A model generated the notes under the pieces. It saw only the letters and a list, made by a program, of their open reading frames with translations, was not told the DNA's origin and did not search any database. Below, one piece after another: positions 23,657 to 31,863 of a DNA stretch of 64,000 nt; within the stretch, counting starts at the first letter, position 1, and each line of letters opens with the position of its first letter. The stretch is taken from assembly GCF_022788635.1 (NCBI RefSeq), contig NZ_CP076024.1, positions 186,001-250,000 of the forward strand, given 5' to 3'. Source of the DNA: Methylobacter sp. S3L5C. GTDB taxonomy: Bacteria > Pseudomonadota > Gammaproteobacteria > Methylococcales > Methylomonadaceae. Both the position numbers and the translations under genes were made by a program.

Positions 23657-25758
23657 GGATCCAGACTAACCAAGACCGTTAAGCGCCTTGGCTTATTGAT
23701 CGTGGTGAATGCTTCTCTGATCTGGGTACCAACTGACCAAGACCGTTAAACACCTTGGCTTATTGATCATGGTGAATGCTTCTCTGATCTGGGTACCAGC
23801 TCTGGCCAAGACTGTTAAGCGCGCCGGCTTATTGATCGTGGTAAATGCTTCCCTGGTATCGGTGCCCAGTGAAGAACCGGTTCCTTACTCTGGATATTGA
23901 CTGACCAAGACCGCTAAACGCCTTGGCTTATTGATCATGGTGAACGCTTATCTGATCTGGGTGCCAGCTCTGGCCAAGATCGTTAAGCGCCATGGCTTAT
24001 TGATCGTGGTGAATGCTTCTAAGGAATTACCGCCAAATAAAGATATTGCTTCAGTGAATAGCCGGGGCTGATCCGGATATCGACTGGCCAAGACTGTTAA
24101 GCGCCTTGGCTTATTGATCGTGGTGAATGCTTCTCTGATATCGGTACCAAGTGAAGAACCGGTTCCTTACTCTGGATATTGACTGACCAAGACCGCTAAA
24201 CGCCTTGGCTTATTGATCATGGTGAATGCTTCTCTGATCTGGATACCGACTAACCAAGATCGTTAAGCGCCTTGGCTTATTGATCGTGGTAAATGCTTCT
24301 CTGATCTGGGTACCAGCTCTGGCCAAGATCGTTAAGCGCCATGGCTTATTGATCGTGGCGAATGCTTCCAAGGTATTACCGCCAAATAAAGATATTGCTT
24401 CAGTGAATAGCCGGGCCTGATCCGGATACAGACTAACCAAGACCGTTAAGCGCCTTGGCTTATTGATCATGGTGAATGCTTCTCTGATCTGGGTACCAGC
24501 TCTGGCCAAGACTGTTAAGCGCGCCGGCTTATTGATCGTGGTAAATGCTTCCCTGGTATCGGTGCCCAGTGAAGAACCGGTTCCTTACTCTGGATATTGA
24601 CTGACCAAGACCGCTAAACGCCTTGGCTTATTGATCATGGTGAACGCTTATCTGATCTGGGTGCCAGCTCTGGCCAAGATCGTTAAGCGCCATGGCTTAT
24701 TGATCGTGGTGAATGCTTCTAAGGAATTACCGCCAAATAAAGATATTGCTTCAGTGAATAGCCGGGGCTGATCCGGATATCGACTGGCCAAGACTGTTAA
24801 ACACCTTGGCTTATCGGTCATGGTAAATGCTTCTCTGATCTGGGTACCAGCTCTGGCCAAGACTGTTAAGCGCGCCGGCTTATTGATCGTGGTGAACGCT
24901 TCTCTGATCTGGATACCGACTAACCAAGATCGTTAAGCGCCTTGGCTTATTGATCGTGTTGAATGCTTCTAAGGGATTACCGCCAAATAAAGATATTGCT
25001 TCAGTGAATAGCCGGGCCTGATCCGGATACAGACTAACCAAGACCGTTAAGCGCCTTGGCTTATTGATCGTGGTGAATGCTTCCAAGGTATTACCGCCAA
25101 ATAAAGATATTGCTTCAGTGAATAGCCGGGCCTGATCCGGATACAGACTAACCAAGACCGTTAAGCGCCTTGGCTTATTGATCATGGTGAATGCTTCTCT
25201 GATCTGGGTACCAGCTCTGGCCAAGACTGTTAAGCGCGCCGGCTTATTGATCGTGGTGAACGCTTCTCTGATCTGGATACCGACTAACCAAGATCGTTAA
25301 GCGCCTTGGCTTATTGGTCATGGTGAATGCTTCTTTGGTATCGGTGCCAAGTGAAGAACCGGTTCCTTACTCTGGATATTGACTGACCAAGACCGCTAAA
25401 CGCCTTGGCTTATTGATCATGGTGAACGCTTATCTGATCTGGGTACCAGCTCTGGCCAAGATCGTTAAGCGCCATGGCTTATTAATCGTGGTGAATGCTT
25501 CTAAGGAATTACCGCCAAATAAAGATATTGCTTCAGTGAATAGCCGGGCCTGATCTGGATACCAACTGACCAAGATCGTTAAGCACCCCGGCTTATTGAT
25601 CGTGGTAAATGCTTCCCTGGTATCGGTACCAAGTGAAGAGCCGGTTCCTTACTCTGGATACAGACTGGCCAAGATGCTTTAAAAAAAGCAATGACTGCCG
25701 GGATTAAATTACTATTTTTTTAAAATAAAACCGTACAAAGCAAAGACACGGCCATAAT

Positions 25759-25780
25759 TTACAGTAACTTTTACAGTAAC
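25759..25780. repeat. paired ttacagtaac motif (arm-like)
   Basis: Two copies of ttacagtaac separated by a few T residues. The same pair, with one base changed, occurs at 34811-34832 beside the integrase gene, and an inverted version at 10302. Its position just right of the array could mark an end of the replication module or an internal integrase site. Confidence 0.45.
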
Positions 25781-25924
25781 ATTTAATATTATTTATGCCA
25801 TTCCACTAAAATAAAGGCTTTCAGCTATTGTTCAATACCTGATACAGAAACCGAACTGATAAAAAGGCCGTTATTACACATTGCTGTATTTATTTGTTTG
25901 ACTTGTGCGCTGTTTTTAAGGCGT

Positions 25925-25956
25925 AAAAAATCCGGTAGGGCTTGAAGCTCTACCGG
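25925..25956 (-). terminator. intrinsic terminator, leftward
   Basis: On the minus strand the stem ccggtag / ctaccgg (25932-25956) is followed by a run of T (TTTTTTACG, 25925-25931). It closes leftward transcription of the element's operon ahead of the repeat array. Confidence 0.75.
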
Positions 25957-26071
25957 CTGTTTGCGCTGCCCTGTTGTTTCTGGTTCCGTCTAGTTCCGCC
26001 TAGTCCCTGCATTCAGACAATAAAAAATATTAGCAAGTCCCGATAATGACGGCGTACCGGAAAATTCACCT

Positions 26072-26094
26072 AAAAACCGCCTATAGGCTTTTTT
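26072..26094. terminator. palindromic terminator after the Mor-like gene
   Basis: The perfect palindrome gcctataggc (26079-26088) has A residues on its left and six T on its right, so it could end transcripts in both directions. It lies ~55 bases past the stop of the Mor-like gene. Confidence 0.6.
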
Positions 26095-26149
26095 GCTGCC
26101 TCCCTCTGGCGTGATGGCATGGCAAAAAAAGCGTTAAAAAGTCAATTAA

Positions 26150-26722
26150 TTAACGGCTAAATAACGAATTTTTAAGCGGGTTAGTGGTGGTTTTTTTTAT
26201 AATTCTGGCAATGCTGCAATCAGCCAAATAATATTTTTCAGCTACGGCTTGTTGAGTCATCCCGCTCGCATAGTCGAAACGAATATCTTTATTGCGCCGG
26301 TCAAGCCGGTTTATTGCTTGTTCGCTTGGGGTTCTTTTCGGCTTGCTGCGCTGTTTGAAAATTATGTGATTGATTTGCCGCTCGGTCAAATAATACTTGG
26401 TAGCGATAGCCGCTTGAGTCATCCCGTTAACCCAGTCTTTTAAGATTTCAGGATTGCGCGACTTAATCAGCATTAACTTACCGTTTGGGAATTGCACAAC
26501 TTCACCGCCAAATGTATGAAAGAGTATTTTTGCTGCTTTTTTGCCTATCAGGTTTTCCAGTACAGAATCATTAGACGCTTTTAAGGGAATAGCCAAGTGA
26601 CGGCCAGCATAATTGACAAACAAAGTCAGTGCCAAGTCATCGCCAATGTATTCAGCAATTTCTTGTATTCTAAGCGGCCAATTATCGCGGCCAATGCGCT
26701 GTAAAAGTTCAATGGTTAGCAT
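26150..26722 (-). CDS. Mor/C-like transcription activator with duplicated helix-turn-helix
   Basis: 190 residues. The N-terminal half (ELLQRIGRDNWPLRIQEIAE, YIGDDLALTLFVNYAGRHLA) matches the dimerisation region of the Mor family, the Mu-type middle-operon activators. The C-terminal half carries two similar helix-turn-helix segments: DWVNGMTQAAIATKYYLTER at about residue 92 and DYASGMTQQAVAEKYYLADC at about 149. Two tandem copies are unusual; Mor normally has one. It starts at ATG 26722 with GAGG seven bases upstream. It is the last gene of the leftward replication module and could activate late genes, either its own or those of a helper phage; that role is inferred. Basic tail (IIKKTTTNPLKNSLFSR). 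Confidence 0.65.
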   Translation of the reverse strand: MLTIELLQRIGRDNWPLRIQEIAEYIGDDLALTLFVNYAGRHLAIPLKASNDSVLENLIGKKAAKILFHTFGGEVVQFPNGKLMLIKSRNPEILKDWVNGMTQAAIATKYYLTERQINHIIFKQRSKPKRTPSEQAINRLDRRNKDIRFDYASGMTQQAVAEKYYLADCSIARIIKKTTTNPLKNSLFSR

Positions 26723-26903
26723 TTATACGCCTCTTGCTGGTAGGGATACATCATTATGAACCCTTACCGTAAAGCCTCCAATACACCGATGTTCATAACT
26801 GTTTGCTTGGATTTCAGGCAATAAAAAACCGCTCGGGTTGCCCTTTGCGGCTTGGTGGATCGGATAGGTTAGCGCGTCTTTTTAATGACGGCATACGGCA
26901 ACA

Positions 26904-27281
26904 TTAAAAATTAACCGGGTCGTTAAATTGCCCGGTGTTGCTACCAGAATTAACGGGTTGCTCCGGCGCTGATCTGCGCTTTTTTATATCGTAGGGGCTA
27001 AGTGAATTATTCGCGGTGATGTTTATGCCGCGCTTGGTTTCTCCGGTTGCCTTATCTATCCATTCAGACGGTTTAAGGCTGCCAACAACGGCCAGCGGGT
27101 CGCCTTTTTGTAGCTTGGCGATACGTTCGGCTATTTCAGCAAATGCCATGCCCGACACGATGGCGGGTTTTTCTTCGCCAACGTCTACGGATAAAAGAAA
27201 AGGCGTGTAGTAATTGCCGGTTTTACCTGTTTTCAGTTCGGGGGTTTTAATTAATTTACCGCTTATCAATGCATCCATCAT
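26904..27281 (-). CDS. single-stranded DNA-binding protein-like (OB fold)
   Basis: 125 residues with a single OB-fold pattern: MMDALISGKLIKTPELKTGK, then FLLSVDVGEEKPAIVSGMAF, then LQKGDPLAVVGSLKPSEWID, with NITANNSLSPYD before a low-complexity tail. This is close to short SSB proteins of phages and plasmids, which coat single strands at replication forks. The tail ends NDPVNF rather than the acidic DDDIPF tip of cellular SSB, so interaction with host repair proteins may differ. AGGA lies nine bases before ATG 27281. It sits between the Mor-like gene and the iteron array, consistent with an element-encoded replication accessory protein. Confidence 0.75.
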   Translation of the reverse strand: MMDALISGKLIKTPELKTGKTGNYYTPFLLSVDVGEEKPAIVSGMAFAEIAERIAKLQKGDPLAVVGSLKPSEWIDKATGETKRGINITANNSLSPYDIKKRRSAPEQPVNSGSNTGQFNDPVNF

Positions 27282-27320
27282 GGCGTTATTTCCTGTATTT
27301 GGTGTGGGGTTAGTTATCCA

Positions 27321-28084
27321 GAAAAACTTTGTAAGAAAAAGGTTGTGTTTGAAAGTTCAGAAGTTCAGGAATCGTCTATAAGCCTTGCCGTTACTGGGTT
27401 TAATGGCTGAACTTATCCTGAACTTGTGCTGAACTTATGCTGAACTTGTTGGCCATAAGTTCAGGATTGCATCAATAACCGTGTTTTTTTTGTCTGGTAG
27501 TGATGATACCGAAAAAACTTTGTAAGAAAAAGGTTGTGTTTGAAAGTTCAGAAGTTCAGGAATCGTCTATAAGCCTTGCCGTTACTGGGTTTAATGGCTG
27601 AACTTATCCTGAACTTGTGCTGAACTTATGCTGAACTTGTTGGCCATAAGTTCAGGATTGCATCAATAACCGTGTTTTTTTTGTCTGGTAGTGATGATAC
27701 CGAAAAAACTTTATAAGAAAAAGGTTGTGTTTGAAAGTTCAGAAGTTCAGGAATCGTCTATAAGCCTTGCCACTACTGGTTTTAATGGCTGAACTTATCC
27801 TGAACTTGTGCTGAACTTATGCTGAACTTGTGGCCCATAAGTTCAGGATTGCATCAATAACCGTGTTTTTTTTGTCTGGTAGTGATGATACCGAAAAAAC
27901 TTTGTAAGAAAAAGGTTGTGTTTGAAAGTTCAGAAGTTCAGGAATCGTCTATAAGCCTTGCCATTACTGGTTTTAATGGCTGAACTTATTCTGAACTTGT
28001 GCTGAACTTATGCTGAACTTGTGGCCAATAAGTTCAGGATTGCATCAATAACCGTGTTTTTTTTGTCTGGTAGTGATGACGCCG
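27321..28084. repeat. four tandem 191 bp repeats with gaactt iterons
   Basis: Exact period 191, measured at the c of aactt in positions 27327, 27518, 27709, 27900 and 28091. Each copy starts aactttgtaagaaaaaggtt and holds four spaced gaactt boxes (ctgaacttatcctgaacttg and gctgaacttatgctgaactt) plus a T-rich tract. Copies differ at only a few bases. No gene lies in it. Tandem iterons with an AT-rich tract beside primase genes are typical of a replication origin or of a partition or copy-control site. Confidence 0.9.
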
Positions 28085-28087
28085 AAA

Positions 28088-28231
28088 AAACTTTATAAGA
28101 AAAAGGTTGTAAATGGAGTTGCAGAGTTGCAGGAATCGCCCGAAAGCCACGGGTATCAACGGTTATAGGGCTGCAACTATCCTGCAACTTCCTGCAACTA
28201 TGCTGCAAATCCTCCCTTATAGTTGCAGGAT
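28088..28231 (+). repeat. iteron-rich inverted repeat, left copy
   Basis: 144 bases that recur in inverted orientation at 31521-31665 with about nine differences by eye. It carries spaced ctgcaact boxes (gctgcaactatcctgcaact, tcctgcaactatgctgcaa). Its start overlaps the fifth copy of the 191-base unit, and its box layout mirrors that unit with gcaact in place of gaactt, so the two repeat families share an ancestor. The two copies flank the primase/helicase operon. Confidence 0.9.
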
Positions 28232-28368
28232 TATTTTTTACCTCCTGCAACTCTGAGGCTATTCCTGCAACTATCCTGCAACTTCAAACATCATAGTTGC
28301 AGGAATTTACAGGCTTTAATCCCAGTAAATACGGGCGCTAAATATCATTCCTGCAACTCTGCAAGTTT
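28110..28368. other. candidate replication origin: gcaact iteron cluster
   Basis: At least ten copies of (c)tgcaact in both orientations lie in 260 bases directly downstream of the helicase stop, next to an AT-rich segment (28230-28242). In phage P4 the primase-helicase binds iterons in two sites, ori and crr. The presence of a second cluster at 31521 would match that two-site design. Function is inferred. Confidence 0.5.
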
Positions 28369-28370
28369 GT

Positions 28371-29819
28371 TTAGAACCTTTTTTCAGTAAAGTTTTTTTC
28401 TAAAAACATTGAGGCTTCTTGTTTTGATCGTTTAAAGCCTAAAGACTCCATTCTATTCACAAAATTATTTCGTCCTAATGGGTGTTTGTGTCCGGCATCT
28501 TGGCAATAAGTTTTATATTCTGTGTAAGCGTCAGCATACGGTTTAAAGTATATAGAACCGCGCATAGTCTCCATAAAGTCAACCTCATACATAGCCACGC
28601 TATCAGACTCTTTTATAAACTTATTTTTGAAGCTTTCGCACTCTGGCGATATAAATATATTGCGGCTTTTAATAACCCGCTCCGCGCCCTCAATAATCCA
28701 ATTCAATACGCCCGGCCTATCCAATAAAATCTTTCTGTGTAAATCCCGGTCTTGCTCATGATCTGGAATGGTTTTGTTAAACGGGATAACCAGCAAGCGC
28801 CGGTAAAATCCGTGGGTATGTTCAATATTGGCTGAATCCATCTTATTGACGTTAAATATCAGCTTGGCATAATCGGTCATCAAAAACGGCTCCCGATAAG
28901 GTAAACGCGCCTCAATAGGCTCACCACTTGCCAGTGTTTTAAACATGCCTGCATCAATCTTGGTTAGGCGTATATCCGTGCCATAATTCACAATCTTGTC
29001 TTTAATCATGGCACGGTGATAACCCTTGTCATCAGTTAGCGACTCAAGCGAATAATTACTAATATTCTCCGCACCAAGAACGCCGTTAAGCACTTCAAAA
29101 AACACTGACTTTCCATTGGCTCCGGTGCCAAACAGAAAAAACACTTTTTCCATCTTGAGACCCTTAATAAATAAATATCCCGCTACTTCCTGTAAAGTGC
29201 GCCGGGTATCCTTATCAGGTAACACGTAAGCCAGATAATCAAGAAATAGCTGATTGACGGCTTTGGGGTTATAGGTGAAATCTAATTGATGGGTTAGAAA
29301 GTCCCGATAATCGAAGCCTTTCATTTGTATGCCAGACTCACTCAATACCAGGGAACCATTTTTAAGATTAATAATCGACTGCTTGGAAAAATTGCGTTCC
29401 ACAAAAAAACCGTCTTGCTCCGCTTGCTGGAAAAGTTTTTCGACAAAGGCATAATCGCGGCATTCAATCTCGGTATAGCCCATTTTCATGGCGGCATCTT
29501 TAAGCAGTTTTTTAACCTCTGAATCTTCCAACGGAACCCAGAAAGCCCCGTTAAAAATATAAAAATATCCGGCATTATGGACAATATGCCAGTTATTCTT
29601 TTTAGCGGTTTTAATCAGGGTATCAACAATAGCTACCCTGATATATTTTTGTGCCGGTGGCTTGCCTTCGCTGTCACTTTTCCAGCCTAAGGACTCGCAA
29701 ACAACCTTTAAATCAACTTTTTCTATGTTTGATAATAGCGAGGCTATGGCCGATAATTTGAATTGTTGCGGGGTGCAAGGATTGTTGGCTGTGGCATTGA
29801 TGTTTATTATGTTACTCAT
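28371..29819 (-). CDS. P4/D5-type superfamily 3 helicase, primase C-terminal
   Basis: 482 residues. An N-terminal D5-N region (about 40-200) precedes an SF3 ATPase with Walker A LFGTGANGKS (about residue 235), Walker B-like IVNYGTDI, and sensor segment YAKLIFNVNKM. The C-terminal segment GFYRRLLVIPFNKTIPDHEQ is the usual end of P4-family phage/plasmid primase proteins. It should unwind the element's origin. P4 alpha fuses primase, helicase and origin binding; here the Toprim primase is a separate gene whose stop overlaps this ATG by four bases (ATGA), so the two are translationally coupled. Iteron sequences lie immediately downstream. Full length for the split type. Confidence 0.9.
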   Translation of the reverse strand: MSNIININATANNPCTPQQFKLSAIASLLSNIEKVDLKVVCESLGWKSDSEGKPPAQKYIRVAIVDTLIKTAKKNNWHIVHNAGYFYIFNGAFWVPLEDSEVKKLLKDAAMKMGYTEIECRDYAFVEKLFQQAEQDGFFVERNFSKQSIINLKNGSLVLSESGIQMKGFDYRDFLTHQLDFTYNPKAVNQLFLDYLAYVLPDKDTRRTLQEVAGYLFIKGLKMEKVFFLFGTGANGKSVFFEVLNGVLGAENISNYSLESLTDDKGYHRAMIKDKIVNYGTDIRLTKIDAGMFKTLASGEPIEARLPYREPFLMTDYAKLIFNVNKMDSANIEHTHGFYRRLLVIPFNKTIPDHEQDRDLHRKILLDRPGVLNWIIEGAERVIKSRNIFISPECESFKNKFIKESDSVAMYEVDFMETMRGSIYFKPYADAYTEYKTYCQDAGHKHPLGRNNFVNRMESLGFKRSKQEASMFLEKNFTEKRF

Positions 29820-30673
29820 AGCGCCGCCGCCATATTAATCATATCGTTAAAATCTTGCCCTACCTGATCGGGGATAATGAACCGGCAACCGATAAACAGC
29901 GCGGCGGCTTCGGCGGCTGCCTGTCCTACGCCACTGGCATCATTATCGCCACAAATTATAATGTCTTTGGTTTGGTGAGTATTGCGGGTTTGGCGTGCCA
30001 CGGCGTTAAGATTGTTAGCACTAAAGGCTATCACAGTAAAATATCCGGTGGATTCGTGCAAAGACGCGCCGGTTGCCCAGCCCTCACAAATCAGAATGGG
30101 GCTGTCATAATCAAGATCAGGAACCGCGCCAAGAAAACAGCATGAACCTTTGGCTGTGCCGTCTTTCATCATGCGCTTGCTCCCGTCAGCATTGATAAAC
30201 TGCAAGCTGACTAATAAGCCGTTTTTGTCATACAGTGGCACCACCAATGAATGAAAATTAACCCGCAATGAATGCGCTTTTACCTGTTTTTTATCAAGAT
30301 AGGGATGATTTATAACGGGCCTTGAACGGCTCCATATTCGGCCAGCTTTCTTAACTGCTTCATTATGGCGGTGCTCTTTGGCGACTTGTTTTATCAGGTT
30401 TTGACGGTGATATTCAATAGCCAAGTCCTGTTTTTCAGCAGGGCTTAACGGGGTAAAATCACCGGTCAGTTTCCAGCTTGCTTTTATACCTTGCTTGAAG
30501 TCCTCAAAATAACCGGCGGGGCGGCCATCCATATGCAGAACATACGCGCCGTTAAGTTTGCCGTCGATTTTGAAGCGGTGTAACTGTCCATCACAAATGA
30601 TTACGTCCGGGGCTTCTATCCCAGCGTCCAACATGGCGGTTTTGAATTGCTGTTCTGGATTTAATGAGTGCAT
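29816..30673 (-). CDS. Toprim-domain primase of the element
   Basis: 285 residues. The N-terminal part (HRFKIDGKLNGAYVLHMDGR, GYFEDFKQGI) matches the region that precedes Toprim in P4-like primases. The Toprim core shows ILICEGWATGASL (acidic Glu) near residue 200 and DIIICGDNDASG (Asp-x-Asp) near 245, the metal-binding residues of primase catalysis. There is no zinc-finger Cys cluster, which in other family members sits at the N-terminus. It would lay RNA primers for element replication. It overlaps the next gene upstream by 13 bases and the helicase downstream by four, so this is one operon. Confidence 0.85.
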   Translation of the reverse strand: MHSLNPEQQFKTAMLDAGIEAPDVIICDGQLHRFKIDGKLNGAYVLHMDGRPAGYFEDFKQGIKASWKLTGDFTPLSPAEKQDLAIEYHRQNLIKQVAKEHRHNEAVKKAGRIWSRSRPVINHPYLDKKQVKAHSLRVNFHSLVVPLYDKNGLLVSLQFINADGSKRMMKDGTAKGSCCFLGAVPDLDYDSPILICEGWATGASLHESTGYFTVIAFSANNLNAVARQTRNTHQTKDIIICGDNDASGVGQAAAEAAALFIGCRFIIPDQVGQDFNDMINMAAAL

Positions 30674-30885
30674 GAAGCCGCCTTTAATTGAGCTGTCTCA
30701 ATCGCTGGGATAGTAACGGTCAGCACGTCTTTTAGCCGGTCAGTAAAGTAACTCAACAAAAGCGCGGAATTATCACGACTTACGCAATGTAAATCTGTTG
30801 CGGGCTGCATTAAATCAGCAATAGCAGACAAGCACGCCTGAATGGTGTTTATTTCGTCTATCTGGTCAAGGGTTAAGTGGCTCAT
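30661..30885 (-). CDS. small hypothetical protein in primase operon
   Basis: 74 residues, not recognised. MSHLTLDQIDEINTIQACLS is helical and amphipathic; CVSRDNSALLLSYFTDRL follows. It overlaps the Toprim gene by 13 bases and its own start overlaps the preceding gene's stop, which supports real translation. Its size and position resemble small accessory proteins of phage replication operons, but no function can be assigned. Confidence 0.55.
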   Translation of the reverse strand: MSHLTLDQIDEINTIQACLSAIADLMQPATDLHCVSRDNSALLLSYFTDRLKDVLTVTIPAIETAQLKAASCTH

Positions 30886-31109
30886 AACTCACCGCCTGTA
30901 TGAATCTGCATGGCAATGGCGGCAAGGTTTGCGGCTTCCTCTGACAACCATCTAAACCGGCAAAGTACCGGCTCCTCATTTTTAGCGGCATCGCTGATAA
31001 TGCAACTCCACATAAGAGCGACCTCGGCAAAGGCTTTGGTTAAATCGTCAAGGTTTGGGGCTTGGGTGATTTGTTGCTCGGTTTGAGCGGGGTTGTTTTT
31101 AGCAGTCAT
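30882..31109 (-). CDS. small hypothetical protein in primase operon
   Basis: 75 residues, not recognised. A low-complexity start (MTAKNNPAQTEQQITQAPN) leads to a helical part (LDDLTKAFAEVALMWSCIIS, LSEEAANLAAIAMQIHTG). Four-base overlaps (ATGA type) join it to the genes on both sides, so it is probably translated by coupling. It and the following 74-residue gene have similar length and helical content and may be distant relatives. Confidence 0.55.
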   Translation of the reverse strand: MTAKNNPAQTEQQITQAPNLDDLTKAFAEVALMWSCIISDAAKNEEPVLCRFRWLSEEAANLAAIAMQIHTGGEL

Positions 31110-31408
31110 TGCGGTAGTCCTTTGTAGAGGGATAAGCCGCCGCCCATTGGGTCGAGTCGTTGGGCGGTGGGATGCATCAAGTTCGACCTACCGGCAAAGG
31201 AACCGGCCAGCCTTTTAAGGGGCTGCTCAATACACCCCACCATAACAAAATTGAATTGAGTTATTGATGGGCATAAAAAAACCACGTTTAATAGTGGCCT
31301 CTTATGGCCTTTGCGCGGGGGTCGAATCCCGTCTGTTACATGTGGTAACAGCGTGGAAATTTTAAGCGGGGGGTGGGTAGTTGTCAAGCAATCTGATAAA
31401 ATAGTCAT
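31106..31408 (-). CDS. Ash-like small ORF of phage-satellite type
   Basis: 100 codons with segments such as FNFVMVGCIEQPLKRLAGSF and LMHPTAQRLDP, reminiscent of short frames annotated as Ash/Icd-like in P4-type satellites. The family match is from memory and weak. The reading frame coincides with strongly structured sequence: a terminator hairpin at 31274 and a branched fold at 31166. The DNA may matter more as leader RNA than as protein. It is the first frame of the primase operon and overlaps the next by four bases. Confidence 0.4.
   Translation of the reverse strand: MTILSDCLTTTHPPLKISTLLPHVTDGIRPPRKGHKRPLLNVVFLCPSITQFNFVMVGCIEQPLKRLAGSFAGRSNLMHPTAQRLDPMGGGLSLYKGLPQ
31166..31241 (-). ncRNA. 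candidate branched structured RNA in operon leader
   Basis: On the minus strand an outer stem ggtggg/cccacc encloses two hairpins, cagcc/ggctg and ccgg/ccgg, giving a 76-base multibranch fold. It contains cgaacttg, also present in the structured segment at 33460. No covariation can be tested here, and the segment overlaps a small frame. An immunity- or attenuation-type RNA, as in phage P4, is a hypothesis. Confidence 0.35.
31274..31297 (-). terminator. intrinsic terminator hairpin inside operon leader
   Basis: The minus strand forms ccac...gtgg (31282-31297) followed by seven T. It lies ahead of the primase operon, inside the first small frame, so it would cut transcripts before the replication genes. 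In P4, immunity works by forcing termination at this kind of place. Confidence 0.55.
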
Positions 31409-31520
31409 GGTATTAAATTAAGCTGGTTATTAAATGAAGCTTTGAGGCTTGTCACTTCAAGGCTTTTTTATTGTCTTTTTTTTAACGCAAGGCTGCCGAA
31501 AACACCCAATTATTTATGTA

Positions 31521-31665
31521 TTCCTGCAACTATAAGGGAACATTTGCAGCATAGTTGCAGGAAGTTGCAGGATAGTTGCAGCCCTATGACCGTTGGTATC
31601 CGTGTCTTTCGGGCGATTCCTGCAACTCTGCAACTCCATTAACAACCTTTTTCTTACAAAGTTTT
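31521..31665 (-). repeat. iteron-rich inverted repeat, right copy
   Basis: Reverse complement of 28088-28231 with about nine differences. It holds five or more gttgcagg boxes. It sits upstream of the primase operon start while its partner sits downstream, about 3.3 kb apart, a spacing of the same order as the two iteron sites of phage P4. It may be an origin half, a copy-control site, or both. Confidence 0.85.
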
Positions 31666-31674
31666 CCTGCCCTA

Positions 31675-31863
31675 TCATTCTACTAACGAGTAGTACGCCA
31701 AACCGCCTTGCACTTGGTTGGTCACTATGGAAAATCCCCGTTTTCTCAACCGATGAATAATTGCCGACAAGCGCGTGATTCCCTGATCGAACATAGCCAC
31801 GCTGTTTACTGGTTCATGGCCCTTTAACGCCACTATCACAATGTTTATCTGTGTGGCTTTCAT
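31675..31863 (-). CDS. small winged-helix DNA-binding protein
   Basis: 62 residues. GITRLSAIIHRLRKRGFSIV is the recognition part of the winged-helix fold found in short phage and plasmid proteins that sort genes by an unknown DNA target, and GLAYYSL forms the wing strand. It overlaps the next gene upstream by four bases. It stands between the AlpA-type regulator cluster and the right iteron cluster, so it may bind there; this is inference. Confidence 0.6.
   Translation of the reverse strand: MKATQINIVIVALKGHEPVNSVAMFDQGITRLSAIIHRLRKRGFSIVTNQVQGGLAYYSLVE

Larger units (their letters stand above)
10538..25674. repeat. 15.1 kb modular satellite array, non-coding
   Basis: The whole interval is built from one conserved ~44-base core (from aagaccgttaagcgccttgg to gaatgcttc) followed by one of a few spacers. 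Spacer S gives a 69-base unit (ending gggtaccagctctggcc), X a 67-base unit (ctggataccgactaacc), M a 99-base unit (contains gaagaaccggttccttac), and L a 114-base unit (contains ccgccaaataaagatattgc). All spacers close with a related gacta(a)cc end. Interval length over unit size implies about 150-190 cores; they were not counted one by one. Frames stay open for at most ~190 codons on either strand and never carry a family motif, so it is not a gene. Edge copies are more diverged than the centre. Confidence 0.95.
25675..26149. other. intergenic between array and replication module
   Basis: About 475 bases with no gene. It begins with a small palindrome just after the last array module (tgctttaaaaaaagca, 25675-25690), and holds one arm-like motif pair and two terminator hairpins for leftward transcription, each listed separately. 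Transcription of the element's operon should therefore stop before the array. Confidence 0.6.

Noticed and set aside
10538-25674. CRISPR array
   Set aside because: The core repeat is ~44 bp and spacers fall into only four recurring types, used many times each. There are no unique spacers and no cas genes in the window.
10538-25674. Protein genes or a repeat protein inside the array (frames of 60-140 codons on both strands)
   Set aside because: The 67 bp units break the frame. Frames are open on both strands only because most units are multiples of three, and none carries start signals or family motifs.
31310-31345. tRNA gene suggested by gggtcgaatcccgt T-arm-like sequence
   Set aside because: No acceptor, D or anticodon stems surround it; it belongs to the structured leader of the primase operon.
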